A program made the position numbers and the translations under genes. The notes beneath the pieces were generated by a model. That model did not search any database. It was not told the DNA's origin and was given only the letters and a program-made list of their open reading frames with translations. This document shows, piece by piece, positions 12,201 through 21,411 of a DNA stretch of 64,000 nucleotides (position 1 is the first letter of the stretch; each line of letters begins with the position of its first letter). Where the stretch lies: the NCBI GenBank assembly GCA_009746045.1, contig RPFO01000584.1:589471-653470 (forward strand), written 5' to 3'. The stretch comes from Mesostigma viride. Its lineage: Eukaryota > Streptophyta > Mesostigmatophyceae > Mesostigmatales > Mesostigmataceae.

Positions 12201-12968
12201 TTTTTTTTCAGGGTCAAGGCTTCCCGTCTGTGTGGGACATTCTGGAAACTGATCCGTCCAAGTGTATTCTGCCGAGCAAGCGCTTTCGTCAACAAGCATA
12301 TACTCTCTCTGAGGTCGAGCAGCTTGAGGCCTTACAACTGATGCTGGAATTTGCACTTCAGCATGCAACATACGAGCCCGGATATGGAATTGAATTCTGG
12401 TGAGTTTCTTGTAGAAACCGATGCTACATTTGTACACCCTCGCATTGGTAATTTTAATTCAGTTCAGCCGAAAGGAGGGTGTAATCTTGCAACGCATGTA
12501 CATAGGATTATCATATGTTTCCTGCATTCTTCTGATTTGCTTACTCGTGCTTAATGTGGTTGATTTTCTAGATTTCACAGTGACATTCTTATGTCCTTGT
12601 CTACACGCAATATCTGGTTGTGCATGCAATGATGAAGATGCTTTTTTTCACTATGTTGATAATTGTATGAAGTGGGACAACTATGTTTAATTGTATGTTT
12701 AATTGATTTTGCAATGTGATGTACGTTATTCGCCTTTGTCACTTGCAGGCGTCGGCTCGTTCACGTTGGCAACCTGGCGTGGTTGAAGCAATGGATCACG
12801 CAAAACCAGGAGCCACGCCTCCCCACGATGATTACGGCGGCGGTGTGTGGCATGAAGCCTGCTTGTGACGAGCATGACTCACTGATCCACATCAATGCAG
12901 TGGCAGCAATTACCGAACTGCAGTCGCCGACCTTCGACAAACTGTTCGCCATCGCAACGCTGGAGTAA
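9233..12968 (+). CDS. CACTA transposase (TNP2 / Transposase_21 family), main part, six exons
   Basis: Exons 9233-9839, 10085-10807, 10969-11151, 11546-12066, 12212-12399 and 12749-12968 join in phase with GT-AG borders, giving 813 residues up to a stop. The family is recognised from its order of motifs: a zinc-type C-x-C ... C-x2-C segment (CKCDDYVYKDKDLQQCPKC), then FSLLDRVRGWF, the first likely catalytic Asp in FGLAVDG, LLISAAKG with ELAVDELVAMW, the ALLLWVIHDYP box followed by GYCGC, and a C-terminal region (YMCLLLPVVLRN, MTWGERQM) matching the TNP2 domain that follows. The enzyme would cut at the element ends in the nucleus. Coding similarity continues past the stop in another frame (12968-13195) and again at 15522-16220, so the stop at 12966 looks like a frameshift lesion and the ancestral protein would be about 1,120 residues. 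Confidence 0.88.
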
Positions 12969-13195
12969 TGGTTTATGGTAAAGAGGGGGTTAGGTACGGC
13001 CGCATCACACACATTCTGCACAGTTTCCTACGTGCCCCGACGGAAAGATGGAGTAGGCAAGTATTTTTAAAGGTCGCTCTGTTTGATGCCGGTTCTGTGA
13101 AAGAGCTCCCTTTAGAGGGTTTGACGCTTATACCTTTAGGGGAGCGAGCGCCCAAGCAGGATGCTTTAGTCCTTCCCGGGAGTGTATGTTCAGAT
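12968..13195 (+). pseudogene. Transposase continuation, shifted frame, upstream of the nested insertion
   Basis: An ATG overlapping the stop (taatg) opens a frame reading GVRYGRITHILHSF and then ELPLEGLTLIPLGE. This resembles the part of TNP2-like proteins that follows the catalytic region. It ends at GSVCSD, where the nested element begins. The displaced frame implies a small indel close to 12966, or a splice event I cannot see. Confidence 0.7.
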
Positions 13196-15522
13196 AGGTG
13201 CTGAAGCTAAGGTCCATTGGAGTGCCTTCCTACCAGAGAAACAAGTTTATTACAATAAGTGTGTGCAGGCTTTAACAGTTGAGCCTAGCCACACCCTCAA
13301 AATCATTGTACAAGTCATTGTCAAGTTAGGCCAGTTCACCATGCTGGGGCCCAGCACATGCCCCCTTGGTCCAATCTTGTCCCCAACAGCAGCGAGGGTG
13401 GGTGGGTGGGAGCTGCAAAAAGGCCTCCCTACGTTCACCACACCACTCTAAGTACGGTGTGAAAATGGAAAACAAAGCACATGTCTCAAGGCGCCGCGCC
13501 CCCCTCAATCAAGGGCGGGCACGGTTGCCAGTAGGCACTAGTACCGGCGCACCGCCGGTCCCTTTTCTCTCTCTAGTCCTAAGTAACAACAAGCACCTAA
13601 CATGGTGTAGGTGACGTACGGTAGAGCTACGCTACAGGCGGCAGATCGGCCCCCTTTGAGCCCGCCGCAACATAACTATAAAATGAGCAGATAGCTCAGA
13701 AAATAGGTGCTGAAGCTAAGGTCCATTGGAGTGCCTTCCTACCAGAGAAACAAGTTTATTACAATAAGTGTGTGCAGGCTTTAACAGTTGAGCCTAGCCA
13801 CACCCTCAAAATCATTGTACAAGTCATTGTCAAGTTAGGCCAGTTCACCATGCTGGGGCCCAGCACATGCCCCCTTGGTCCAATCTTGTCCCACATCACC
13901 ATCTCTGGCCACCCAGGCCGTTTCCAGCCCTGGTGGTAGGAACGCAACCACTTGGAATGCTGGGCTCTTGTTGGCATGATGATGCCCCCCTTCCCGCCCC
14001 CGTGTGGCCGCTACGGTCTCCCGGCGGACGCAGGGCGGAGCCACATGCGTTCCCCTTCCTAGAGGGGCGCATCCCAGTGCTGCCGCTTTAGGACTTATGC
14101 CACCTGGGAACGTCTCCAGCTCACCCAACCACCATCACCAGCCCACCGGCAAAGCCGCTGGGATTTCCCGAGGGTAGAGCCACTGCCACTGGCTCCATTA
14201 CCCCCCATCGTGGTGATAATGATGGCTGCGGACCTCCTAGCGCCAAGGCTCACCATCGCCATGGTGTCACGAGCCTTGGCGCAGCCGCAGCCGAGTGGAG
14301 CTTTATTATGGTATATAATGCATTTTCTTAAAACAAAGCCGGACCGCACTGCCGGGTTCCACACGCACCCCCCCTCGTGGGGGGCGCGTGAAAACGGCAA
14401 AGGCAAAGCGGAGCCCGCCGCCTTTGGGCGGGCGTAGCGGAGCCTTTGCCGTTTTCACGCGCCCCCCGCGAGGGGAAAATTTTTTTCCAGGCTTGCCAGG
14501 CGCTGTAGAATTTCTTAACCAGATTTTTTGTAAGTGCGCATGAATACCCACGGTTTTCCGCAGCTTCCCACCTCTCCCTTATCGCCAAGGGCAGAAGGGG
14601 CCTGCTCGCCGGAGCGCCGAGAGGGTACAGAGTGCCTGCCGACCTACCCATGCCGACAGGACCCCCCCCGACCCACGGCAGCCGCTGCCTTTGCTGAAAA
14701 ACTGGGCAATTATGAATAGCGCGCTCCTCCCACCAAGATTCGCTCCAGCCCCGCATCCTCCCCGAAACTCCCGTCTGGCCACAGGCCGAAAGATCGGGTC
14801 CGCTGTCAGGCTCCTGGTAGTTATGGGCTACCCTGGCACCCCACGCTAGCCATCTCCACGTTTAAGGCAGATTCGCCTCCACCTGTGATTCTTTCCACCG
14901 TAGCCGCTGGCCCTGGCCTGTATGGCTCCTTCCCTGACGTTGTCCGACTAAAAACGCAGCTTCCCCAGTGTCAGGAAGCTGCTTGCCGCACCCAGGGGTA
15001 GAGGGGAATCGTCAGTGGGCCCAGCGCCGGAAATCACACCCTTTTACTCAAATCGTAGAGCCCCCCACCCAACAACCATTACCGTGGCCTGTAACGGTAG
15101 GTGGCGATCATAAAGACTTTTATTCCAGGCCTCTCCACGCCCGGAGAGGCCGATAGCATCGTCTTACATTCAGCGCAGCCGCCATAGCGGCCAGCCGACC
15201 TTGCCAGCAAATGCTGGGATCAAGTTGCGAGGCTGCAAAAAGGCCTCCCTACGTTCACCACACCACTCTAAGTACGGTGTGAAAATGGAAAACAAAGCAC
15301 ATGTCTCAAGGCGCCGCGCCCCCCTCAATCAAGGGCGGGCACGGTTGCCAGTAGGCACTAGTACCGGCGCACCGCCGGTCCCTTTTCTCTCTCTAGTCCT
15401 AAGTAACAACAAGCACCTAACATGGTGTAGGTGACGTACGGTAGAGCTACGCTACAGGCGGCAGATCGGCCCCCTTTGAGCCCGCCGCAACATAACTATA
15501 AAATGAGCAGATAGCTCAGAAA
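13194..15522. mobile_element. Nested insertion with duplicated direct repeats inside the transposase
   Basis: The structure is A1 (13194-13383), a 28-bp linker, B1 (13412-13702), then immediately A2 (13703-13892), a different 1,339-bp segment, and B2 (15232-15522). A1/A2 (190 bp) and B1/B2 (291 bp) look identical, so the event is recent. Removing 13196-15521 joins the transposase frame as SVCSD then IGFVVDPEY, which shows this is an insertion into coding sequence. One reading is two tandem LTR-like units, the second carrying the long insert in place of the linker; another is a full element beside its internally deleted derivative. No protein of its own is supported. No clear target duplication was found. 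Confidence 0.8.
13893..15231. other. Hairpin-rich unique segment of the nested insertion
   Basis: Non-coding as far as I can see. It carries several strong inverted repeats: 14242-14283 (gcgccaaggctc and complement), 14368-14470 (32-bp arms with one mismatch, with an inner gcccgcc stem) and about 15127-15150 (ggcctctcc and complement). The density of GC-rich hairpins is unlike the flanking DNA. Confidence 0.75.
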
Positions 15523-16220
15523 TTGGTTTTGTAGTTGATCCAGAGTATGCACCTGAGATTGCCATCGTGCACTGTAAACTGCCATGGCAGTTGGTAAAGG
15601 AGACGTGTAGTGCAGCCCAGCATGTATTGTCCCGTGGTGCGGGTGCTCAGCTGAGAACCACAGACGTGTATGCTGATATGAACCTGCAGCGCAAGGTGAC
15701 ACTTTGTGTTAAGCGAAGAGACATGACAGCACGAGGTCGTTCACAAGGTAATCGCACTGCACCCATAGATCCACAAGCAACCACTGCACGCATGGCTGCA
15801 GAGCCACAAGCAACCACTGCACCAAATCGCTCACGTGGCAAGCGCACTGTTGGCACATTGGTAGAGCCACAAGCAACCACTGCACCTAGTCGCTCACGTG
15901 GCAAGCGCACTGTTGGCACATTGGTAGAGTCACAAGCAACCACTGCACCAAGCCGCTCGCGTGGCAAGCGCACTGCAGACACATTGGTAGAACCACACAC
16001 AGCCGCTGCACCAAACCGCTCGCGTGGCAAGAGCACTGCTGGCAAGTCCATGGCTAGTGGCAGGGCATCAAGCCCTGATGACATAGCTAGTGATTCGTCG
16101 TTGAGCAGCAACGGTGAGGCATGCATTCCCTCACAAAGGAGAAGTGAGAGGCAGCGTGCTGTAGTAAATTATGCGGACAACTCTGACAGTGCTGCATACA
16201 CTGATGAGGAGTGGGATTGA
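15522..16220 (+). pseudogene. C-terminal part of the CACTA transposase
   Basis: The frame resumes directly after the nested element with IGFVVDPEYAPEIAIVHC and LPWQLVKETC, continuing the transposase. It then runs into a basic low-complexity region made of a 21-residue repeat (EPQATTAPSRSRGKR core) and ends in an acidic Ser/Asp-rich tail (DNSDSAAYTDEEWD). The repeated SRGKR motifs could contact DNA. Without the 5' part it cannot be expressed as drawn. The stop at 16218 lies about 500 bases before the element terminus, which fits a natural gene end. Confidence 0.8.
15801..16052 (+). repeat. 63-bp coding repeat, 4 copies
   Basis: Units start at 15801, 15864, 15927 and 15990 and encode a 21-residue EPQATTAP...SRGKRT...LV repeat. 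An imperfect partial copy precedes them. Confidence 0.93.
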
Positions 16221-16371
16221 TTATATTTCTGGCAATGATGCCTGTAATGTAACTTGTTGTGTGCTTGTCACACTGTATTATATTTCTTTATTTCCAATGA
16301 ACATGTGTGTCAACTGCATCATTTCTGCAACCACATATAATGCATAAGTGTCCTGTCTTCATGCACTTGAG

Positions 16372-16719
16372 AGTTCTCAAGTGCCATGCTAAATGTCCTG
16401 ATTTTCCTGATTTTTTTCTGATTCAGCGGGCTTTCTCAAGATCTTGAGATTTTTTGTGTTGTTCCGACATGTTTCTCAGGATCTCAGTGGTTTCTCAGTG
16501 TGTGGCGAGAAAAATCTCAGGCAGTTCTCAAGATTCTCAGGAGAAAGTCCTGATATTTGAGGACCAAATCTCAATCTCAAGATAAAAAATCTCAAATTTT
16601 TTCAGGATATCAATTTTTGTTGAGCAAAAAATCAGGAAATCTCAGAAAAATCTCTGAATCCTGAAAAAAAATCTCTGAATCCTTTAAAAAAATCTCAGGA
16701 TCTTGAGAAAAATCTCAGA
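16372..16719. repeat. Subterminal repeat array of the CACTA element
   Basis: Short motifs of the type AATCTCAGGAT, TCTCAAGAT and ATCTTGAG recur many times in both orientations over about 350 bp, directly inside the terminus. Such arrays are the binding sites of the accessory protein in classical En/Spm elements. Confidence 0.85.
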
Positions 16720-16734
16720 CCCGACTTCCTAGTG
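16720..16734 (-). repeat. Right terminal inverted repeat of the CACTA element
   Basis: On the minus strand it reads CACTAGGAAGTCGGG, the diagnostic CACTA start. It abuts the subterminal array and is followed by non-repeat DNA starting ata. Confidence 0.85.
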
Positions 16735-17272
16735 ATACTCGGTCCGTTTTAAATCAGGGCGAATGTTTTTCTGCCCAGTTCTAGGCATGCATGCTGGCCA
16801 AGTCCGCCTTCTTTTTGTGTGTTTGATGTGTGTTAGAGACATAGAGATGCCTGGGATCTGCTTGCATTGAAGCATCAGCAAGTGGCTAATTTTGTTTCTT
16901 TCCTTTTTCCTTGTATTTTGAAGTAATTGTTTGTTGCCTAATAATAGGGAACGTTTGTAATAAGCTCCTTGCATGTGCCTTCTACTCGCGCTTTATGCCC
17001 AATGGCATTAGATTTACAGTATTATATAGCATGAGCTGCTGTTTTATATGCTGGAAATGTGTTGGAGGATGCATGTGTGGCCAGCTATGATGTTTTATGC
17101 CACATTGGGATAGGAAACCAAAACGGTAGTGCTAGCCACCCCCCCAAAAAAACTCAGTCCTATTGAACGGACTGAGCTACTTTGGACTTTTTGCTAGCTA
17201 GCTTGTGCAGTTCTGTGGCATGTCATGTTGTGAATGCATTGATGGCATGCCTGTGATATATATATTAAAGTA
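16735..17272. other. Intergenic DNA with a dispersed repeat and an ACTCAGTCC hairpin
   Basis: No gene is seen. About 16798-16880 resembles 33135-33235 (shared ccttctt-tgtgtg, acat-gagatgcc and ctgcttgcat blocks), so it is a degenerate dispersed repeat. A hairpin at 17151-17176 pairs ctcagtcc with ggactgag. Confidence 0.5.
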
Positions 17273-17277
17273 ACTGC
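17273..17277. repeat. Target site duplication ACTGC (left)
   Basis: ACTGC abuts the left LTR and recurs at 24394-24398 directly after the right LTR. Confidence 0.9.
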
Positions 17278-17764
17278 AGTTAGGAATGAGAAATGAACGA
17301 CGTGATATATTGCTTGAGAATTAACACTGTATGCTGTGAGCAATGAATTGCTTGGTTCATTAGAAAATAGGTTTACCCTTTATCAACGTTCCTCTCACCG
17401 GCTGCGCCGCCAGTGACCGTTGGGTGCAGACCGTTGGCCCGAGGCCACAGGATGACAGGTAGCCGTCTAGTCACTGCATCGTGCGATCACAGATCAATGC
17501 ACGCTGCAGTACGGTCCCTATCTAGGATACTCTAGTACCGTCCAATGACAGGACACTACGTATACTGGGTACTGACATCTGTCACGTACCTCAGTACCCA
17601 AAGTACCTATCTAGGGAAACGTATGCGACTCGACTAGCATTCCTATCTGCATAGCCCACGTGGTATTTATATTCACATACCAACGTAGGTTTACAAGGCT
17701 TATTCATACGTTGTATTCACAATGCCTTTGAGACTTAGTCTACAGCAAAGCATGGAGACTAACT
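17278..17764 (-). repeat. 3' LTR (487 bp) of the IN-PR-RT element
   Basis: It matches 23298-24393 almost base for base apart from the MITE and a short local duplication there. The termini AGTTAG/CTAACT form perfect 6-bp inverted ends. Confidence 0.95.
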
Positions 17765-18138
17765 CCAGTATTGTTTTATTATTTATTTCTTAATGCAGGT
17801 CTGCACCCCCAACATTATTGTTATTGTTTTTAAGTTGATTAGGGGTACAAAAGAGACATGGCTGGTTGAGCCAGGTTGGTTACAGCTGGCTGTTCTGGCC
17901 AGGTGTTATATTGCACATTAAATAAGGTGTACACAGCTGGCTGGTTTGGCCAGTTACTGAAGCACACATTAAGTAAGTGGATACAAAGCTTGTGTCCTCA
18001 AGCTGCAAATGGATACAAATCTGACCTAGCCAGCACTCACACCCCACAACGAATGTGTTGAATTTTATGGCGCCCAGCAGCTATCGCTGTGGTAAGGGGG
18101 TGTGGTGGTTGTGTACTGTGCTATGGCCAGTCATTTAT

Positions 18139-21100
18139 TCAAACACTGACTCTGATATCATAGGGGTTCATGTTCTGAAAGAGGAGCTGGTACTGTTGGC
18201 CAGCAGCATCCCGCAGCTTCGTTAGAGCGTCTGCTGGGTTGTCCTCATCATCCACATGAGTCCAGCTGGAAAAATAGGTGGCCTCCTGTTTGAGGATCAC
18301 CCAATCCAAGTCAGTGTGGACAGCAGCAGAAACAGATTTCTTGGTTAGAAAACTGATCACTGAAAAGCTGTCAGTGTAGAGATGTGAGATAACATTGCAT
18401 GTGCTGCCTGCCTGGGTTTGTAGCCAGGTGAGCATGTGCTGCAGGGAACGAGCATGCAATGCAGCAGACACCACAGCACGACATTCAGCTGAGTTGCTGC
18501 TGCCAGGTTTTCTGCGGTGTAGCCTGCTGTACCAGGAAGTGAGGGACATGTAATCTGACCTGTTGGTGAGAAAAAACAGCCCTGATTCCCGTGCCCCCAT
18601 CTGATTGATTGTTCTGCTCTCCATGGAGCTGTCCATGACACATTGGATGTGGATGTCTTCCATCAGATTCAGGCCATGGAGGATGAGGGGGGGACAGTCA
18701 TTGACCAACTTCCTGATGTGACTGCATTTTATCTTGACTAGAACATCATGGGTGACCCTGCTGATGACAGCTAAGGGAGCCCCACAGATGGCTGACCACC
18801 ACCCCAGTTTGCCCTGAACAGTGGCACACATGTGTAAGGGGAGGTAGTTGTCCTGCAGCAGATCTAGACAATCTTGGATATATTCTGCAGGAGGGGAGAG
18901 AGAGCAGACCCACTGATCTGGCTGCCTATGCAGCTGCAACATGATGCCACAGAACTGGATGGGGGTTGTGCTCAATTCCACCTGTTTGCCAATCTCATAT
19001 GATTCCTGGACCTGCTGAATAAAGGTTTCCACCTCAGCTCTAGGCCCACAAATGAGTTGGTCATCTCCATGCCACACAAAGAACAGCAGTCCAGAGGGGG
19101 TGGGTACAACAAAAAAGCATGGGTCCAGGTCATCATACGTGGCCTTGAGCTTTTTGAATACTTCCTCTGCTGAGTCTCTGAAAATTTTGGGGGCACTGAC
19201 AAGCCCTTCCACCCCAATGTTGATGATAAGGTGGGGCTCATCAATGTAAGGTTTCCACACAGCTGGGGTGTCTACCACGTACACCTTCCCTTTCCACACA
19301 GATTCAGCCTTTTCTGGGTCCCCCCTGAGGAAGGCCCTTTTAATATCAGTGGCTTTGCAGACATAGTCTTGGCCTGCATTGAGGTTGTGGAGGAATAGGG
19401 AGAGCATGATCCTGAGTGAGGTTTGTTGCAGCCCAGGTGTGTAGGTTTCCCCTTTTGGCAGTGTGGATGTCCCCTTTAATTCTGTGACACATGGTCTGGC
19501 ATGGAAGATTGGGGAGCCCACTTTTTGTGGTTTTTGTTTGAGAACAAATTTTAATCTGAGCTTTTTGGCTCCCTCTGGCACGTCCCATGAAGGGGTGACA
19601 GGAGGTTTGTATTGAGGGTTTTTGGGGTTGGGCAGGACCCATTCCTGCCTGGCTTGGTGGACAATGGCCATCAGCCACTTGGTAAACCCTTTTTGTGTTT
19701 TGCATTCTTGTATGACGTGGGAGATTTGGTGGGGTGAGTGCATGGCTATGTCCCACTTACCCAGCCCAAAGGCTGAGGGATGGAGGAACTGGCTGTGCAC
19801 TAACTTGTCCAAATCAGGGATCTCCCCTGGTGCATACTGAGTGTTGACTGCCTTGATGACAGCATCCATACCAGGGACAATACTGGAGAGAGGGATTTTA
19901 AAGTGGTCCAGAGGAACTGCACCCACCCCTGTGACACTGAGCTCATTAGCTGAGATAAGCACCCCAGGATAGGATACAAAAGGTTCCCCCAACAAGGTGT
20001 TACCAGAGTACCCCTCCACCACCTGGAAGGGTGTCTGAATACCAAGTATAGGGAGCATCACCTGTCCCACTACATCCAGTGAGCTTTGGCCTGAGAAATC
20101 CTGCACCCGTGCCCAAAATGAAGGTGCAATCTCAAGACCAGGGATGGCTTGTGCACTGATCACACTGACCTGTGCCTGAGTGTCTATTGCCAGGGTCCAG
20201 GGGTCCTGACTAGTGCACACAGCTGAGACTTTTGCCAACCCTTCGGCCACAGCAGCTTGTTGCTTATGTGACCTGTGTAATGCTTGCAAGGCGACTGCCA
20301 ATCTTGACCTCAGAGCGGGAGGGTTGGCAGACAATTTGGTGCCTTGGGGCTGAGCTAATGCTTCCAACCCAGCTACCTCGTGCCTGGTTAAGCAATCCCC
20401 AGGTTGTGAAGTGGGCCTGGCTTCACTGAGGGTGGAAGGGTTCACAGAGGGTGCTGTGGTGCTGTCAACAGCAGTAATTGGTGGCTCAGGGCTACTGCTG
20501 GGCATGCTGGAGTTGCCAGATAGAAGTAGTGAGTCCATGCTTAAAGACTCTTCCCCAGGCACGTCTGCCATGGGAGAATAATACTTCTTAATTCTATGAC
20601 AGCTCACCCTGTGACGCTTCCCATTGATATTGTGCTTGACCTCCACGGTCTTGCTGTTTTTGGTAAATCCACGGATGGTAACTGGACCTAGCCAAGTTCC
20701 AACCTTACCAAAGCTGTTTTCCTTGTAATAGAGAACTTGATCACCTTTTTGGAATACTGGCCTGGGATGGGTTTTATCTTTTTCTGCCAGTTTTGCTGAG
20801 GTTTGTGCACGTGCAGTGTTGTACAGTGCTATCACCTCTGGGGGATATACACCTGCCTGCAGGCCTGCTGGGATTACTTCACCCCACTTGGCATGCAAGA
20901 CAGGTCTCATGTTTAGGGTTGTGCACATTTCATGACACCAGAGTGCCCTGTCACAGTAGACCCCTGAAGTAGCATCCTTGGAAGGATGTTTGGCTAGTAG
21001 GGTTTTGACAGATCTGATGGTTCTTTCAATGACCCCCTGACCCTCATGATCTTCCAGCCCAGCAATCTCTATTGCTTCACACCCTTCCAGGTCAGTCAGA

Positions 21101-21411
21101 CAAGAAAATTGTTGATCAAGCAAAATTCTGTCAACTGGGTAGAATCTGGGTAAAGCAATCATGAGTGCAACACGTAGCTGCCCTGCAGACATGCCAGGTA
21201 GGGGTTCCATGACTGTGAACCTGGACCATGAATCTTTTAGGATCAGGTAGGGTTGGACATCTTTGTTGATGTGCATCACATCCCCCACTATCATGCCTCT
21301 AGTGGTGGAAGGAGTTGCAGTATGCCATTTTTGAGGTTTGGGGCTATTGAACTGACATTCTTGACAGTGTTGTCTAGCCAGTTTTACTGCATTCCTGAGT
21401 TGTTTTCCCAT
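18139..21411 (-). CDS. Pol of the IN-PR-RT element: integrase, aspartic protease, reverse transcriptase, RNase H
   Basis: A 1,090-residue open frame. Residues about 1-180 are the integrase: CQEC completes a zinc site begun upstream (HLAMGH), and likely catalytic residues are D in GDVMHINKD, D in ILLDQQF and E in GVIERT. Residues about 390-500 look like a retropepsin: LAIDTQAQVSVIS, then VQDFSG ... VVGQVMLPI ... FQVVEGYSGNTLLGEPFV. The usual D-T/S-G active site reads D-T-Q. Residues about 570-820 are copia-type RT (DIKRAFLRG; HGDDQL in place of YVDD), and residues about 890-1060 are RNase H (SNSAECRAV, LYTDSFSV, HVDDEDNPADALT). A frame change near 21390-21411 separates it from the zinc-binding start of integrase; this is either programmed frameshifting or a mutation. 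Confidence 0.92.
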   Translation of the reverse strand: MGKQLRNAVKLARQHCQECQFNSPKPQKWHTATPSTTRGMIVGDVMHINKDVQPYLILKDSWSRFTVMEPLPGMSAGQLRVALMIALPRFYPVDRILLDQQFSCLTDLEGCEAIEIAGLEDHEGQGVIERTIRSVKTLLAKHPSKDATSGVYCDRALWCHEMCTTLNMRPVLHAKWGEVIPAGLQAGVYPPEVIALYNTARAQTSAKLAEKDKTHPRPVFQKGDQVLYYKENSFGKVGTWLGPVTIRGFTKNSKTVEVKHNINGKRHRVSCHRIKKYYSPMADVPGEESLSMDSLLLSGNSSMPSSSPEPPITAVDSTTAPSVNPSTLSEARPTSQPGDCLTRHEVAGLEALAQPQGTKLSANPPALRSRLAVALQALHRSHKQQAAVAEGLAKVSAVCTSQDPWTLAIDTQAQVSVISAQAIPGLEIAPSFWARVQDFSGQSSLDVVGQVMLPILGIQTPFQVVEGYSGNTLLGEPFVSYPGVLISANELSVTGVGAVPLDHFKIPLSSIVPGMDAVIKAVNTQYAPGEIPDLDKLVHSQFLHPSAFGLGKWDIAMHSPHQISHVIQECKTQKGFTKWLMAIVHQARQEWVLPNPKNPQYKPPVTPSWDVPEGAKKLRLKFVLKQKPQKVGSPIFHARPCVTELKGTSTLPKGETYTPGLQQTSLRIMLSLFLHNLNAGQDYVCKATDIKRAFLRGDPEKAESVWKGKVYVVDTPAVWKPYIDEPHLIINIGVEGLVSAPKIFRDSAEEVFKKLKATYDDLDPCFFVVPTPSGLLFFVWHGDDQLICGPRAEVETFIQQVQESYEIGKQVELSTTPIQFCGIMLQLHRQPDQWVCSLSPPAEYIQDCLDLLQDNYLPLHMCATVQGKLGWWSAICGAPLAVISRVTHDVLVKIKCSHIRKLVNDCPPLILHGLNLMEDIHIQCVMDSSMESRTINQMGARESGLFFLTNRSDYMSLTSWYSRLHRRKPGSSNSAECRAVVSAALHARSLQHMLTWLQTQAGSTCNVISHLYTDSFSVISFLTKKSVSAAVHTDLDWVILKQEATYFSSWTHVDDEDNPADALTKLRDAAGQQYQLLFQNMNPYDIRVSV

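Larger units (their letters stand above)
4943..16734 (+). mobile_element. CACTA (EnSpm) DNA transposon, left terminus missing or outside the window
   Basis: The element is defined by a TNP2-type transposase gene, a right terminus reading (on the minus strand) CACTAGGAAGTCGGG at 16720-16734, and a dense array of subterminal repeats just inside it. It carries two divergent spliced genes: an accessory gene (5317-8303, minus) and the transposase (9233-16220, plus). No matching CACTAGG end was found between 4843 and 5316. The left terminus may have been separated by the gypsy element at 1-4842 and lie left of the window, so the left coordinate given is only approximate. The three bases after the right end (ata) would be the 3-bp target duplication typical of this superfamily. 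A 2.3-kb element is nested inside the transposase gene. Confidence 0.85.

Noticed and set aside
13196-15521. The nested segment as a large intron of the transposase
   Set aside because: Possible GT/AG borders nearby do not keep the frame, and the duplicated repeats fit an insertion better.
15567-16220. A separate gene starting at the ATG at 15567
   Set aside because: Coding similarity starts upstream at 15522, exactly at the insertion border, so it is the tail of the transposase.
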